Below, piece after piece: positions 35,378 through 42,706 of a stretch of 64,000 nucleotides of DNA; the first letter of the stretch is position 1, and each line of letters begins with the position of its first letter. Made by a program: the position numbers and the translations under genes. Source of the DNA: JACRCG01 sp964524835 (GTDB lineage: Bacteria; Desulfobacterota; Desulfuromonadia; Geobacterales; Pseudopelobacteraceae); NCBI GenBank assembly GCA_964524835.1, contig CAZGEG010000002.1, positions 62,001-126,000 of the forward strand. Direction: 5' to 3'. The notes beneath the pieces were generated by a model, which was not told where the DNA came from, did not search any database, and saw nothing but the letters and a program-made list of their open reading frames with translations.

Positions 35378-35404
35378 GAACACCGGCGATTTTAGGCCGG
35401 TGTT
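35378..35404. terminator. AACACCGGC / GCCGGTGTT hairpin
   Basis: Perfect 9-bp stem around GATTTTAG in the 150-bp space between NmrA gene 1 and the hypothetical gene, followed by TTCAG. May terminate the minus-strand hypothetical gene or be a cassette-end structure. Confidence 0.5.
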
Positions 35405-35468
35405 TCAGTCTAGGTGAACCCTCGTTCTTTAACTATTGTTTCGTGTCAAGGGCGGACCCCTCTGTGCT

Positions 35469-35843
35469 CTACTGACCCCTGCCCTGCGCCCCAAGCTTCA
35501 CCTGGACGTCTGCGACGATGTTTTCGTCAGAGTAGGGGTACTGCTGCCCTGGCTCGCTCGTGAATACGCCCGGGTGGTTCCGCGCGAGCTCGTCGCGGAT
35601 GCAGAAGCGCGAGGCCTCCTCGACGGCACCGCCGATGAGCACGACTCCCAATCGCGGCACAGTGGCAATTCGATGGAGCGCCTCCGCCTCGGTAAAGGTG
35701 CCGTAGGCGCTGACGCCGCCCATGTCGCGGAAGAGTCGGATGACCTCGTCCATGCGGCCGGCTGTCTTGCCGAACACAACAAGGGATGGGGCCTGCGGGT
35801 CCGGGGAAATTGTGTCCTTCATAAGCATGCCATCGATGATCAT
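35469..35843 (-). CDS. Hypothetical protein, receiver-like fold
   Basis: 124 residues. I do not recognise the family. A beta-alpha pattern (PSLVVFGKTAGRMDEVIRLF, AYGTFTEAEALHRI, LGVVLIGGA) suggests a small Rossmann-like domain resembling a receiver without its phospho-aspartate. AAGGAG lies ahead of the ATG at 35843; an in-frame ATG 45 nt upstream has no such site. Its leader contains a repeat shared with the TMEM175-like gene. Confidence 0.65.
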   Translation of the reverse strand: MIIDGMLMKDTISPDPQAPSLVVFGKTAGRMDEVIRLFRDMGGVSAYGTFTEAEALHRIATVPRLGVVLIGGAVEEASRFCIRDELARNHPGVFTSEPGQQYPYSDENIVADVQVKLGAQGRGQ

Positions 35844-35908
35844 ATGAGTCTCCTTGGGACGAACACTGGGCTCTTTCTCACTACCCAACGTTCTACATGA
35901 GCAGGTAC

Positions 35909-35980
35909 CATAGGTGTCGCGTCTTCACTATTCATTTATATGAAGAATGAAGGTCTGACACTATGGGCATCTTCTTTCCG
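35909..35980. repeat. Cassette leader repeat, copy 1
   Basis: Imperfect palindrome CCATAGGTGTC...GACACTATGG with an inner TTCATTTATATGAA, followed by GGCATCTTCTTTCCGC. Copy 2 is 37721-37794. Both copies lie immediately inside a GTTAG core, upstream of the ribosome site of the next gene, so this may be a shared promoter or regulator site. Confidence 0.75.
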
Positions 35981-35981
35981 C

Positions 35982-36049
35982 GACTAACGTGCATGAGTGT
36001 GACCGGCGCGGCAGGTTTTCGGCCGCGACCGAGTCCACACGAATTGGAC
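35982..36049 (-). other. Possible attC-like site, after rhodanese-YceI gene
   Basis: Minus strand ends in GTTAGTC (35988-35982), preceded by a strong GTGTGGACTCGGTCGCGGC / GCCGCGCCGGTCACAC stem. The opposite core is poor (GTCCAAT), so the site is degenerate or only attC-shaped. Confidence 0.45.
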
Positions 36050-36112
36050 CATCCTGTTCCATTAAATGTGAATATGCGAAGGGCGCCCCCAAAGGTTCCA
36101 CTTTCCTGTCGG

Positions 36113-37021
36113 TTATGCTGATTGTTGTGTGACGATGAACAGTTCGACGCTAATCAGGTCGTTGACCAGGTGCATGCCGAGCCGTTCGTACAGGCGGCCC
36201 GAACCGTAGCAGACATCCCAGAGCGTCCGGTCAAGGTCGATGGCGGCCTGGGCCTTGAGCGTACCGTCCTCCTGCGGGGCGACCATGGCCGGAAAGCAGA
36301 GTGGATGGGTCGTGCCCTTGACCGTCAGTTTTCCCGCAATCTCCACATTGGGCGTCCCGGGCATGGCCCCGGCGATCGCAGAGGCACCGTTCAGCTCGAA
36401 AACCGCTGTGGGATAGCGTTCCACGTCAAAGAAATCCTCGGCTTTCAGGTGCCGATGGAGCATGCCGCGCCACCCCTCATCCTGAATATCCAGGTTTGCC
36501 ATACTGTCCATCTCCAGTACGAATCTCCCCGAAACCGGAAGCCCGTCGGCAAGGACGACTTCGCCTCCGGAGATGGTGATGCGGCCATAATGGCGATTAT
36601 TGATATTGCGTCCGGTCCACTCCACAACGCTCTTTTTCGTATCAAGTGGATAAACACCATCCCTGACGACGGGCGACGGCGGGGCCGGAGTTACCTGTTC
36701 GACCGCGAATCCAGCCGCCAGCCAACCTTGTAGCCCACCTTCCAGAATCGCCACATTGCGATAGCCAGCCCGTTCCAGTTTCTCTTTGGCGCTCCGGGCG
36801 GCCTGGGTCGAGCCGCTGTCATCATAGACGACAACAACCCGCTCCTGGTCAGGCACGCACTCGGCGATCCTCTCCAGAAAGACCATCTCATAGACACAGG
36901 CATTACCGGCACCGGCAATACGACGACAGGCAAAATCCTCCGGCAGGAGCACATCTATGAGAGAGACCGAACCGGATACAATCAACTGCTGCAGTTCAAA
37001 TGCTGATATCGTTGCGTTCAT
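36113..37021 (-). CDS. Rhodanese (inactive) - YceI fusion
   Basis: 302 residues. Residues 1-108 follow the rhodanese fold (LIDVLLPEDF, VVVVYDDSGSTQAARSAKEKL, ILEGGLQGWLAAGF), but the catalytic cysteine is replaced by D67. Residues 120-300 are a YceI-like lipocalin (YPLDTKKSVVEWTGRNINN...GRITISGGEVV) that in other proteins binds polyisoprenoids. No signal peptide, whereas most YceI proteins are periplasmic. The fusion may use the rhodanese part for binding only. GAGAT lies ahead of the ATG. Confidence 0.82.
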   Translation of the reverse strand: MNATISAFELQQLIVSGSVSLIDVLLPEDFACRRIAGAGNACVYEMVFLERIAECVPDQERVVVVYDDSGSTQAARSAKEKLERAGYRNVAILEGGLQGWLAAGFAVEQVTPAPPSPVVRDGVYPLDTKKSVVEWTGRNINNRHYGRITISGGEVVLADGLPVSGRFVLEMDSMANLDIQDEGWRGMLHRHLKAEDFFDVERYPTAVFELNGASAIAGAMPGTPNVEIAGKLTVKGTTHPLCFPAMVAPQEDGTLKAQAAIDLDRTLWDVCYGSGRLYERLGMHLVNDLISVELFIVTQQSA

Positions 37022-37098
37022 ATGTGACCATCTCCTTTCTTAGAAGCGAAGGTTTATTTTACAAACGTCCACCATGGCCTCTTTGGTTTTTTCACATT

Positions 37099-37695
37099 TT
37101 ATTCTTCCGAACCAAGGTCTTTTTCTTGCATTGTTCTTTCAATGCGCGAATCCGGAATAAGCCACATAACTGCAACGGCAGCATAAATGCCCAGCGCCAA
37201 AAAAGGTTGCCAAAAAGCTATCGGAACTGAGACTGCATACAAAACCACCGAGACCTTTCCTTTAAAATCCTTACCTATCGCTCGAGCCAGCACCGAATTT
37301 TTCCCGTGAGTGGAGATTATGGTTTTCGAAAGAATGAAATAGGCCACGGCAGCCATGAAAAGCACAATCCCGTATAGGGCAACAGGCAAGGCACTAAAGT
37401 GATTCTCGCCAGACCACGCAGTAACAAATGGCACTAATGACAGCCAGAACAGTAAATGGTTGTTAGCCCATAGTATTGATCCATTAATTTTTTGAATGGT
37501 GTGCAGCAGATGATGATGGTTGTTCCAGTAAATGGCAATATAGATAAAACTTAACACATAGCTAAGAAACAACGGCACCATATGTACAAGTGCATTCAGA
37601 CTGACTTCATGCGGCACTTTAAGTTCAAGAACCATGATTGTAATTATGATGGCCATAACTCCATCACTAAAAGCTTCTATACGATTTTTCAGCAT
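37099..37695 (-). CDS. TMEM175-like potassium channel protein
   Basis: 198 residues with about five to six membrane helices. Helix 1 carries RIEAFSDGVMAIIITIMVLELKVP, the FSDG signature of TMEM175 (DUF1211) proteins that form leak-type potassium channels. The ATG at 37695 follows TAGGA; an in-frame start 48 nt upstream lies in the leader repeat. Moderately AT-rich, cassette-borne, ending 77 nt before the next minus-strand gene start. Confidence 0.82.
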   Translation of the reverse strand: MLKNRIEAFSDGVMAIIITIMVLELKVPHEVSLNALVHMVPLFLSYVLSFIYIAIYWNNHHHLLHTIQKINGSILWANNHLLFWLSLVPFVTAWSGENHFSALPVALYGIVLFMAAVAYFILSKTIISTHGKNSVLARAIGKDFKGKVSVVLYAVSVPIAFWQPFLALGIYAAVAVMWLIPDSRIERTMQEKDLGSEE

Positions 37696-37720
37696 ATCAA
37701 ATCCTATTCCTAATGAAAGG

Positions 37721-37794
37721 AACCATAGGTATCGCGTCTTCACTATTCATTTATATGAAGAATGAAGGCCTGAGACTATGGGCATCTTCTTTCC
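37721..37794. repeat. Cassette leader repeat, copy 2
   Basis: Partner of 35909-35980, about 90 percent alike by eye, lying between attC-like site G and the TMEM175-like gene. Palindrome ACCATAGG...CTATGGG is conserved although several bases differ. Confidence 0.75.
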
Positions 37795-37866
37795 GCCTAA
37801 CGGCTTGACAGTTGACCCGCAAGCCCAGTCTTTTCAGGCTGGCGGTGTCCAACTGTCTTGTTGGGA
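37795..37866 (-). other. attC-like site G, after FAD monooxygenase gene
   Basis: Minus strand: TCCCAAC (37866-37860), CCAGCCTG / CTTGCGGG-type inner stem around AAAAGACTGGG, then GTTAGGC (37801-37795). 72 nt and closely similar to site C. Confidence 0.8.
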
Positions 37867-37931
37867 ACATCGTTTCAAATCATTTGTATGGAGTTGAGAC
37901 TTGACCCCTCATATTCTTTTTTGCCGCCATT

Positions 37932-39071
37932 TCATAGCGCCCTGGCCCAGCGGTTGCCGAGCGCAACGCCGTACTGATGGAGTTCATGTCCGTAGCGGAG
38001 TTGTTCCGTCTGGAACGCCGGGAGCGCCTGCTTCACGTCGCCACCAGCTTGTTGCAGGAGATCAGCCAGCAGCATTGCTTCGCGAGCGGCTTTCGCCGTT
38101 GCGCCTGCCGTATGCGGCCTGACTACAAATGCTGCATCTCCAAGCAGGCAGGTTCGGCCAAAGACGGTACGGGGCACGACGACATCGACAATCTTCTGAA
38201 TGAACGGGTCTGGCGTTGCCTCGATCAGTTCCGCCATGCGGGGATGTACCTCGCGCCGTGCCAAGGCGCGTAGCTCGGACAGGGCGGCATCAGTCGCTCC
38301 GCCCTGCGGCAACGAATTACGGTGCAGATGACCGTTGCGGTCGGTTAGAAGTAGTAGGAGGTCTTCGGTGTCGGCGTGGACATACCATACCCAGTTGATC
38401 TGGCGGTGACCCCGCGTGACATCTGCTTTCGCGCCCGGAATGAAATATACAAGAATGTGGCCGCCGCTGCGCGCCTCAGAAAAAGTGAAGAAATCATCAA
38501 AGAATTCGATCAGGCCGGACGACGCTGAAGCTTCGTCAACCGTGCCGCGCCAGGCGATGTAACCGGCGTAATGCGGTTCGACCTCCGGCAGAAGGCGGCG
38601 GCGCGTCCCTGATTGCGCGCCGTCAGCACAGACGAGCAGGTCCGCGTCGATCCGGCCATGCCCGGAAATGTCGGCACAAACGAATTCATCCCTGTTCTCG
38701 AACCAGTCAAGCGAGGCCCCGGTGTGGTATTGCTCGTCGGGAAATGCGGCCCGCAACGTGAGATAAATGGACTCCCATGAGGTAAACCGCTGCGGCATTG
38801 GTTGCATGTGCCCGTCGCCGCCGTCGGCGTCGAGGTAGCGCCTCCCCCGGCAGGATGTGGTCGGCAGGACCGGAGCGCCGTAGCGCTGTAATATTTCCAA
38901 GAGTTCGTGTTGCACTACGATGCCCGCGCCACGGCTTTCCATCGGGCCGGAGTTCCGCTCGAAAATATCGACTGTCGCACCGCTGCCGTGTAGCGCAAGT
39001 CCCGCGCAGAGGCCGCCGATGGAGCCCCCAGCGACCACGGCGCACAAGTTTTTCAGATTACTGTTTCGCAT
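37932..39071 (-). CDS. FAD-dependent monooxygenase
   Basis: 379-residue flavin hydroxylase of the p-hydroxybenzoate/2,6-dihydroxypyridine hydroxylase type: AVVAGGSIGGLCAGLAL binds FAD, LLVCADGAQSGTRR is the DG motif and CLLGDAAFVVRPHTAGA the GD motif. Substrate unknown, likely an aromatic or N-heterocycle. Overlaps the FrnE-like gene by 14 nt, so the two are co-translated and probably act on the same compound. Confidence 0.85.
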   Translation of the reverse strand: MRNSNLKNLCAVVAGGSIGGLCAGLALHGSGATVDIFERNSGPMESRGAGIVVQHELLEILQRYGAPVLPTTSCRGRRYLDADGGDGHMQPMPQRFTSWESIYLTLRAAFPDEQYHTGASLDWFENRDEFVCADISGHGRIDADLLVCADGAQSGTRRRLLPEVEPHYAGYIAWRGTVDEASASSGLIEFFDDFFTFSEARSGGHILVYFIPGAKADVTRGHRQINWVWYVHADTEDLLLLLTDRNGHLHRNSLPQGGATDAALSELRALARREVHPRMAELIEATPDPFIQKIVDVVVPRTVFGRTCLLGDAAFVVRPHTAGATAKAAREAMLLADLLQQAGGDVKQALPAFQTEQLRYGHELHQYGVALGNRWARAL

Positions 39072-39807
39072 GGGCCAGCACCGCTTCGCTCAGACGCGCG
39101 GCAATCAGTTCAGGATTGAGTGCGCCAGAGCCTAGCGGCTCTCCATTGAGAATGAAGGTCGGAACGCCGGATATCCCGGCGGCCATAGCGGCCTGCTCTT
39201 CATGGCGAACTTCGTCTGCCCCGTCAGTACCTTTCAAGAAAGCCTTGGCACGTTCCTCATCAAGGCCCGCCTCTGCGGCAAGCGCGATTAACACCGAGGT
39301 ATCGCCAACGTCACGCCCTTCGATAAAGTAGGCGCGGAAAAGCGCTTCGACCACCTCGGCCTGCTTGCCTTCTTTCCCCGCCAGCCAGATGAGCCGATGG
39401 GCCTGGAATGTGTTGGGTGTGCGGGCCATGAGGTCGTGACGAAAAGTGATTCCCGCCCGTGCCCCCGCTTCGGCCACTTGGGCATCAAGGGCCAGTGAAT
39501 GCTCCCATGAGCCGAACTTCCTTGAACGGTACTCGCGGCGGTCCATGCCTTCCTCAGGCATTGTGGGATTTAATTCGAAAGGAAGCCAGGTGATTTTTAC
39601 ATGAAGATTGGGTCCGGCGAGTTGCAGGGCCTTATCAAGATTCTTCTTGCCGACAAAACACCACGGGCAGATGACGTCGGAGACGATCATCAACTCGTGG
39701 GTGGGTATCCCGCCTGCGGTTTGGATATCCTTCCGCGGTGCGGCGACCGGCATTGTCGAGCAGCCGTCAATCCCGCACACAACCATTTCTTCAATTGGAT
39801 CGTTCAT
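39058..39807 (-). CDS. DsbA-family FrnE-like oxidoreductase
   Basis: 249 residues, thioredoxin fold with helical insert; active-site CPWC at C47-C50 (IVSDVICPWCFVGKKNLD) and ISGVPTFILNGEPLGSGA as the cis-proline region. Resembles FrnE/2-hydroxychromene-2-carboxylate isomerase relatives. No signal peptide, so cytoplasmic. An N-terminal extension carries two more cysteines (CGIDGC). AGGAGAT precedes the ATG. First gene of the two-gene unit with the monooxygenase. Confidence 0.85.
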   Translation of the reverse strand: MNDPIEEMVVCGIDGCSTMPVAAPRKDIQTAGGIPTHELMIVSDVICPWCFVGKKNLDKALQLAGPNLHVKITWLPFELNPTMPEEGMDRREYRSRKFGSWEHSLALDAQVAEAGARAGITFRHDLMARTPNTFQAHRLIWLAGKEGKQAEVVEALFRAYFIEGRDVGDTSVLIALAAEAGLDEERAKAFLKGTDGADEVRHEEQAAMAAGISGVPTFILNGEPLGSGALNPELIAARLSEAVLAHAKQ

Positions 39808-39865
39808 GAGCTGAATCTCCTGTTTTTAGAATTCTCTTTTATTAAGATACTCCCAAGGCAACTAC

Positions 39866-39890
39866 TTGGCAATTGGTCACCATTTGGCAA
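39866..39890. promoter_or_regulatory. Operator-like palindrome upstream of FrnE-like gene
   Basis: TTGGCAATTGGT and ACCATTTGGCAA face each other around one C, matching at 10 of 12 positions, about 60 bp before the start codon. Suits a dimeric repressor of MarR/HxlR/TetR kind, but no regulator gene is nearby. Confidence 0.5.
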
Positions 39891-40268
39891 CCTTAAAATG
39901 ATGTGAGGCGGCGCTGTTCCGGTCGATGACGCTGAGAAGACGGAGTGGTATCAAAAGGGGACATTCTATAGTCAACCTGTCAAGACAAAACAATGCTCTT
40001 TTAAAATCATATAGTTAGATTCTGTCTTGAGCTTTGGGCGCACTTCTCCATTGATTTGTAAAATGGCGAGTTTCTCACTAACGGCGAACCTTGAACTTAA
40101 TCGTTACTTGTATCCGACATCCCCCGCCCGCATCGGGAACGCGGTTGTCAATCATTCCTTATCCAAGTTTCAAGATTCAGTGAGAGGCCCGGTATTGTCC
40201 CTCCCGAGGTCGCTTGCCTCAACGTTGTTAAACGGGCTCATCTCGCCGACTCCCTGCTTCGGGTATGT
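39891..40268. other. Non-coding stretch beside IS110-type transposase
   Basis: About 380 bp with no convincing gene on either strand. It should contain the 3' end of the insertion sequence; a 129-codon plus-strand frame here overlaps the transposase and has no recognisable product. Confidence 0.4.
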
Positions 40269-41640
40269 TTACCCAGAGAAACAGGAAGGTTTAAATTGTT
40301 CTCTGCGCTTCATTAGCGTCCATGCAACGACCAGAAGCTTTGCCGCCAGCTTGACTTTCATCTTCAGGTTGATGCCGCGCTCAAGCTCGCGGTCTTTGAT
40401 CAATCGGCAGAAATAGCTCCTGATATCAGGATTCGATGTAGAAGAAACCATTGCTGCCTGCACCAAGGCGTAGCGTAGGGCGGCCTTTCCCTGTTTGGAA
40501 ATCACCGGTTTGGCGCTGTCGCTGTTCTTGCCGCTTCGTTCGGCGCTCAAGTCCAGCCCCGCCAGGCGCAGTACCTGTTTTTGACTGCCAAACCGTGAAG
40601 CGTTGCCGATGGCGGCAAGAACCATTGCCGAGATAATTGGACCGAAACCTGGAATGGACAGAAGGCATTTATACTCCGGGAAGTTCCGCGCTGCTGCTTC
40701 CATCCGTTGCTCATTGCCTTTGACTGTTTCCCTGACCGCCTTCAGTTGGCTTACAAGGCTCTTTGCCTCCCATCTGGCAGCGTCATGCACCAGACAGCCT
40801 GCGGACTCTTTGGCAATATTCCATAGTTCGCGTAAGCGTCTTTCCTGTTCAATTCTGATCTTTCGTTTCGTGATCAGCTTCAGGAAGGCATCGAACTCCA
40901 TCCCGGCAATTTCCTTTGGGCTCAGGCAATGCTCGGCAATCGACAAAATCAGGTCGTCCGGTTGCCCTGCCTTGATGTAAAGCTGGTCCAGTTCGGGAAA
41001 GAACTGTGCAAAAACGTTGTTTCGCAGCCGCATCCGTAGAGCGTGTTCCTCTTTCTTCAGTCTGATCCGGAATGCGATCAAGCACCGTAATTCCCTCAGG
41101 CCATCTTCCGGCACGTCATAGTAGAGGCAACGCCCCTGGCCGACCAGATCGGCAACATTGGCCGCATCTTTCTTGTCGTTCTTATCCCAGCGGCCATCCA
41201 GAAGCCCTCTGTTCTTTGCGACGGCTACGTTGGAAACGTAGACAACCTGCTTATTTTGCCGAATCAGATATTCCGCCAGCGGTTTGTGATAAGAGGCTGT
41301 TGGCTCCAGGCCATACACCATTTCAGCCAGACCGTGTTTGTTTTGAATATCTTCGGCTAAACTTCGGAGGGTCTCAAAACCCTTGATGCTGTTGTCAAAG
41401 ACCAGATTCTTGCGAAGTGTTTTCCCATTGGGAGTGCCGAAAAAAGCGTGATGGTTATTCTTGGCGACATCGATGCCGACCAGTAAGACTTTTTCCGAAC
41501 CCCGGACTGAATTTCTTAACTGCTTGAACTGCTCCAGTCTGTCAACATTGCTTTCCATTCTATCCTCCTGTTCTGTTGAATAAAGTGCTATTCAATAACA
41601 GGTGACAATAGAATTACAAGACTGGTAAGTTATTATTTTA
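40020..41640 (-). mobile_element. IS110-family insertion sequence (ends not fixed)
   Basis: Placed by its transposase. IS110 elements lack long terminal repeats, so the ends cannot be set by eye; the limits given are rough. Members of the related IS1111-attC group insert into integron attC sites, which fits the surroundings, but I could not reconstruct an interrupted attC. Confidence 0.45.
40269..41558 (-). CDS. IS110-family transposase
   Basis: 429 residues. N-terminal DEDD (RuvC-like) domain with GIDVAKNNHHAFFGTPNG as first acidic motif, GLEPTASYH, and DGRWDKNDKKDAANVADL as the last; C-terminal transposase_20 domain with LLSIPGFGPIISAMVLAAIG and KQGKAALRYALVQAA. Full length and no frame break, so it may be active. 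GGAGGAT lies ahead of the ATG. Confidence 0.92.
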   Translation of the reverse strand: MESNVDRLEQFKQLRNSVRGSEKVLLVGIDVAKNNHHAFFGTPNGKTLRKNLVFDNSIKGFETLRSLAEDIQNKHGLAEMVYGLEPTASYHKPLAEYLIRQNKQVVYVSNVAVAKNRGLLDGRWDKNDKKDAANVADLVGQGRCLYYDVPEDGLRELRCLIAFRIRLKKEEHALRMRLRNNVFAQFFPELDQLYIKAGQPDDLILSIAEHCLSPKEIAGMEFDAFLKLITKRKIRIEQERRLRELWNIAKESAGCLVHDAARWEAKSLVSQLKAVRETVKGNEQRMEAAARNFPEYKCLLSIPGFGPIISAMVLAAIGNASRFGSQKQVLRLAGLDLSAERSGKNSDSAKPVISKQGKAALRYALVQAAMVSSTSNPDIRSYFCRLIKDRELERGINLKMKVKLAAKLLVVAWTLMKRREQFKPSCFSG

Positions 41641-41655
41641 TCTATAGTTTCCGGG

Positions 41656-41757
41656 GAGCTAACTACAGCTCTCAGTCATATATAACGTTCTTAAAAACTT
41701 TACCAAACCACCTCTTCCAGTCCTCCAATAAACTTTTTAAGTACGTCCCCTTAGCTC
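41656..41757. repeat. Nested imperfect palindrome, about 100 bp
   Basis: Outer GAGCTAA (41656-41662) and TTAGCTC (41751-41757), inner ACGTTCTTAAAAACTTTA and TAAACTTTTTAAGTACGT. It abuts the end of a truncated minus-strand frame. Looks like a small non-autonomous element or an IS/cassette end. Confidence 0.5.
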
Positions 41758-41811
41758 TCAAATGACCCCTCCAATAATAGCACCATAACCAAAATGCCAG
41801 TTCTCCAGCAT
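41758..41811 (-). pseudogene. Truncated cassette gene start
   Basis: AAAGGAG then ATG and 17 codons (MLENWHFGYGAIIGGVI) ending in stop exactly at the edge of the palindrome 41656-41757. It starts 37 nt inside a GTTGAAC core (41854-41848), as a cassette gene would. The hydrophobic tail suggests the beginning of a membrane protein cut off by an insertion. Confidence 0.45.
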
Positions 41812-41851
41812 AATTTACTCCTTTTGTTGTTTTGTTTTAATGTCTATGTTC

Positions 41852-41944
41852 AACTTGTTATTCACCGGTTCACGCGTATGCGTGAACCGGTGATCTTCCC
41901 AAATGGAACATTTATTCTGCCAGTACTAACATCCTGTCTCTGTA
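41852..41944. repeat. 93-bp palindromic element, copy A
   Basis: Partner of 31423-31516. Holds CACCGGTTCACGCGTA / TACGCGTGAACCGGTG and the 3' part of the 28-codon peptide gene, and ends at the GTTGAAC core on the minus strand. Confidence 0.7.
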
Positions 41945-41998
41945 GACGAGAATCGCCGTAATCAGAACAACGACTACAATGGCTATGTTCGTTAACAT
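41912..41998 (-). CDS. 28-residue single-span membrane peptide
   Basis: MLTNIAIVVVVLITAILVYR then DRMLVLAE: one clear membrane helix and a short charged tail. The ATG overlaps the stop of the DHFR-like gene (ATGTTAA), with AAAGGAG 7 nt ahead inside that gene, so it would be translated by coupling. The same 3' end, frameshifted, is preserved next to copy B at 31.5 kb. Function unknown. Confidence 0.5.
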   Translation of the reverse strand: MLTNIAIVVVVLITAILVYRDRMLVLAE

Positions 41999-42600
41999 TT
42001 TGATTCTCCTTTCTCGGGCCGATATCTGAGAAAAATGCTTCCTGAAGGAAACGTCCTCGTTTCCAGGAGATGTAGCTTGAGCAGTTCGTTGAACCCCTTG
42101 AACAGCGTTTTGCCGCTCCCCAGGACAATCGGATTCACGATAATCCGGATTTCATCAATCAAGCCCTGTTTCAGCAAGGAAACTGCCAGGTCGGAACTGC
42201 CGAATATCACCATATCCTTGCCGGACTGCTCTTTCAGTCTCGCGACTTCTTCGGCGGCATCCCCGTTAACGAGCCTCGAATTCTGCCATTCCGCCTTGTC
42301 CAGGTTTTTTGAAAAGACAATCTTGGGTAGACTGTTCATCCTCTCGGCAATAATCGGATCGTCCGCAATCGCCTCCGGGGTTGGCCAGTATGTCGCCATC
42401 ATCTGATAGGTCACGCGGCCGAAGAGAAGAGTGTCCACCGAGTTAAGCAGATCGATGGCCGACTGGAGAAATTCCTCATCCACGATATGCCAGTCGAGCT
42501 CCCTGTTTGGTCCTTCAAAAAAACCATCAGTGCTCGTCATCATCTGGAATATTATCTTTCTCATCGGTGGCTTCATCCGTACCGCTTTTATCGTTGTCAT
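41992..42600 (-). CDS. RibD C-terminal / DHFR-like reductase 2
   Basis: 202 residues; the domain proper starts at residue 13 (MRKIIFQMMTSTDGFFEGPN) and contains LLFGRVTYQMMATYWPT, MNSLPKIVFSKNLDKAEW and DEIRIIVNPIVLGSGKTLF. The 12 residues before it (MTTIKAVRMKPP) and the ribosome site AAGGAGAAAAAGCC are nearly those of the quinone oxidoreductase gene at 33.4 kb, so this is a chimeric 5' end. Either ATG could serve as start. Paralogue of 30833-31402. Confidence 0.85.
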   Translation of the reverse strand: MTTIKAVRMKPPMRKIIFQMMTSTDGFFEGPNRELDWHIVDEEFLQSAIDLLNSVDTLLFGRVTYQMMATYWPTPEAIADDPIIAERMNSLPKIVFSKNLDKAEWQNSRLVNGDAAEEVARLKEQSGKDMVIFGSSDLAVSLLKQGLIDEIRIIVNPIVLGSGKTLFKGFNELLKLHLLETRTFPSGSIFLRYRPEKGESKC

Positions 42601-42706
42601 GGCTTTTTCTCCTTTTCCCGTCGCATTCTATCTTCTGATATTGCTGCAGCTCCGTGGTTCTTCAGGTCTTTCCGGTACGCTGGCTACCCGATACAATCCC
42701 GGCATC

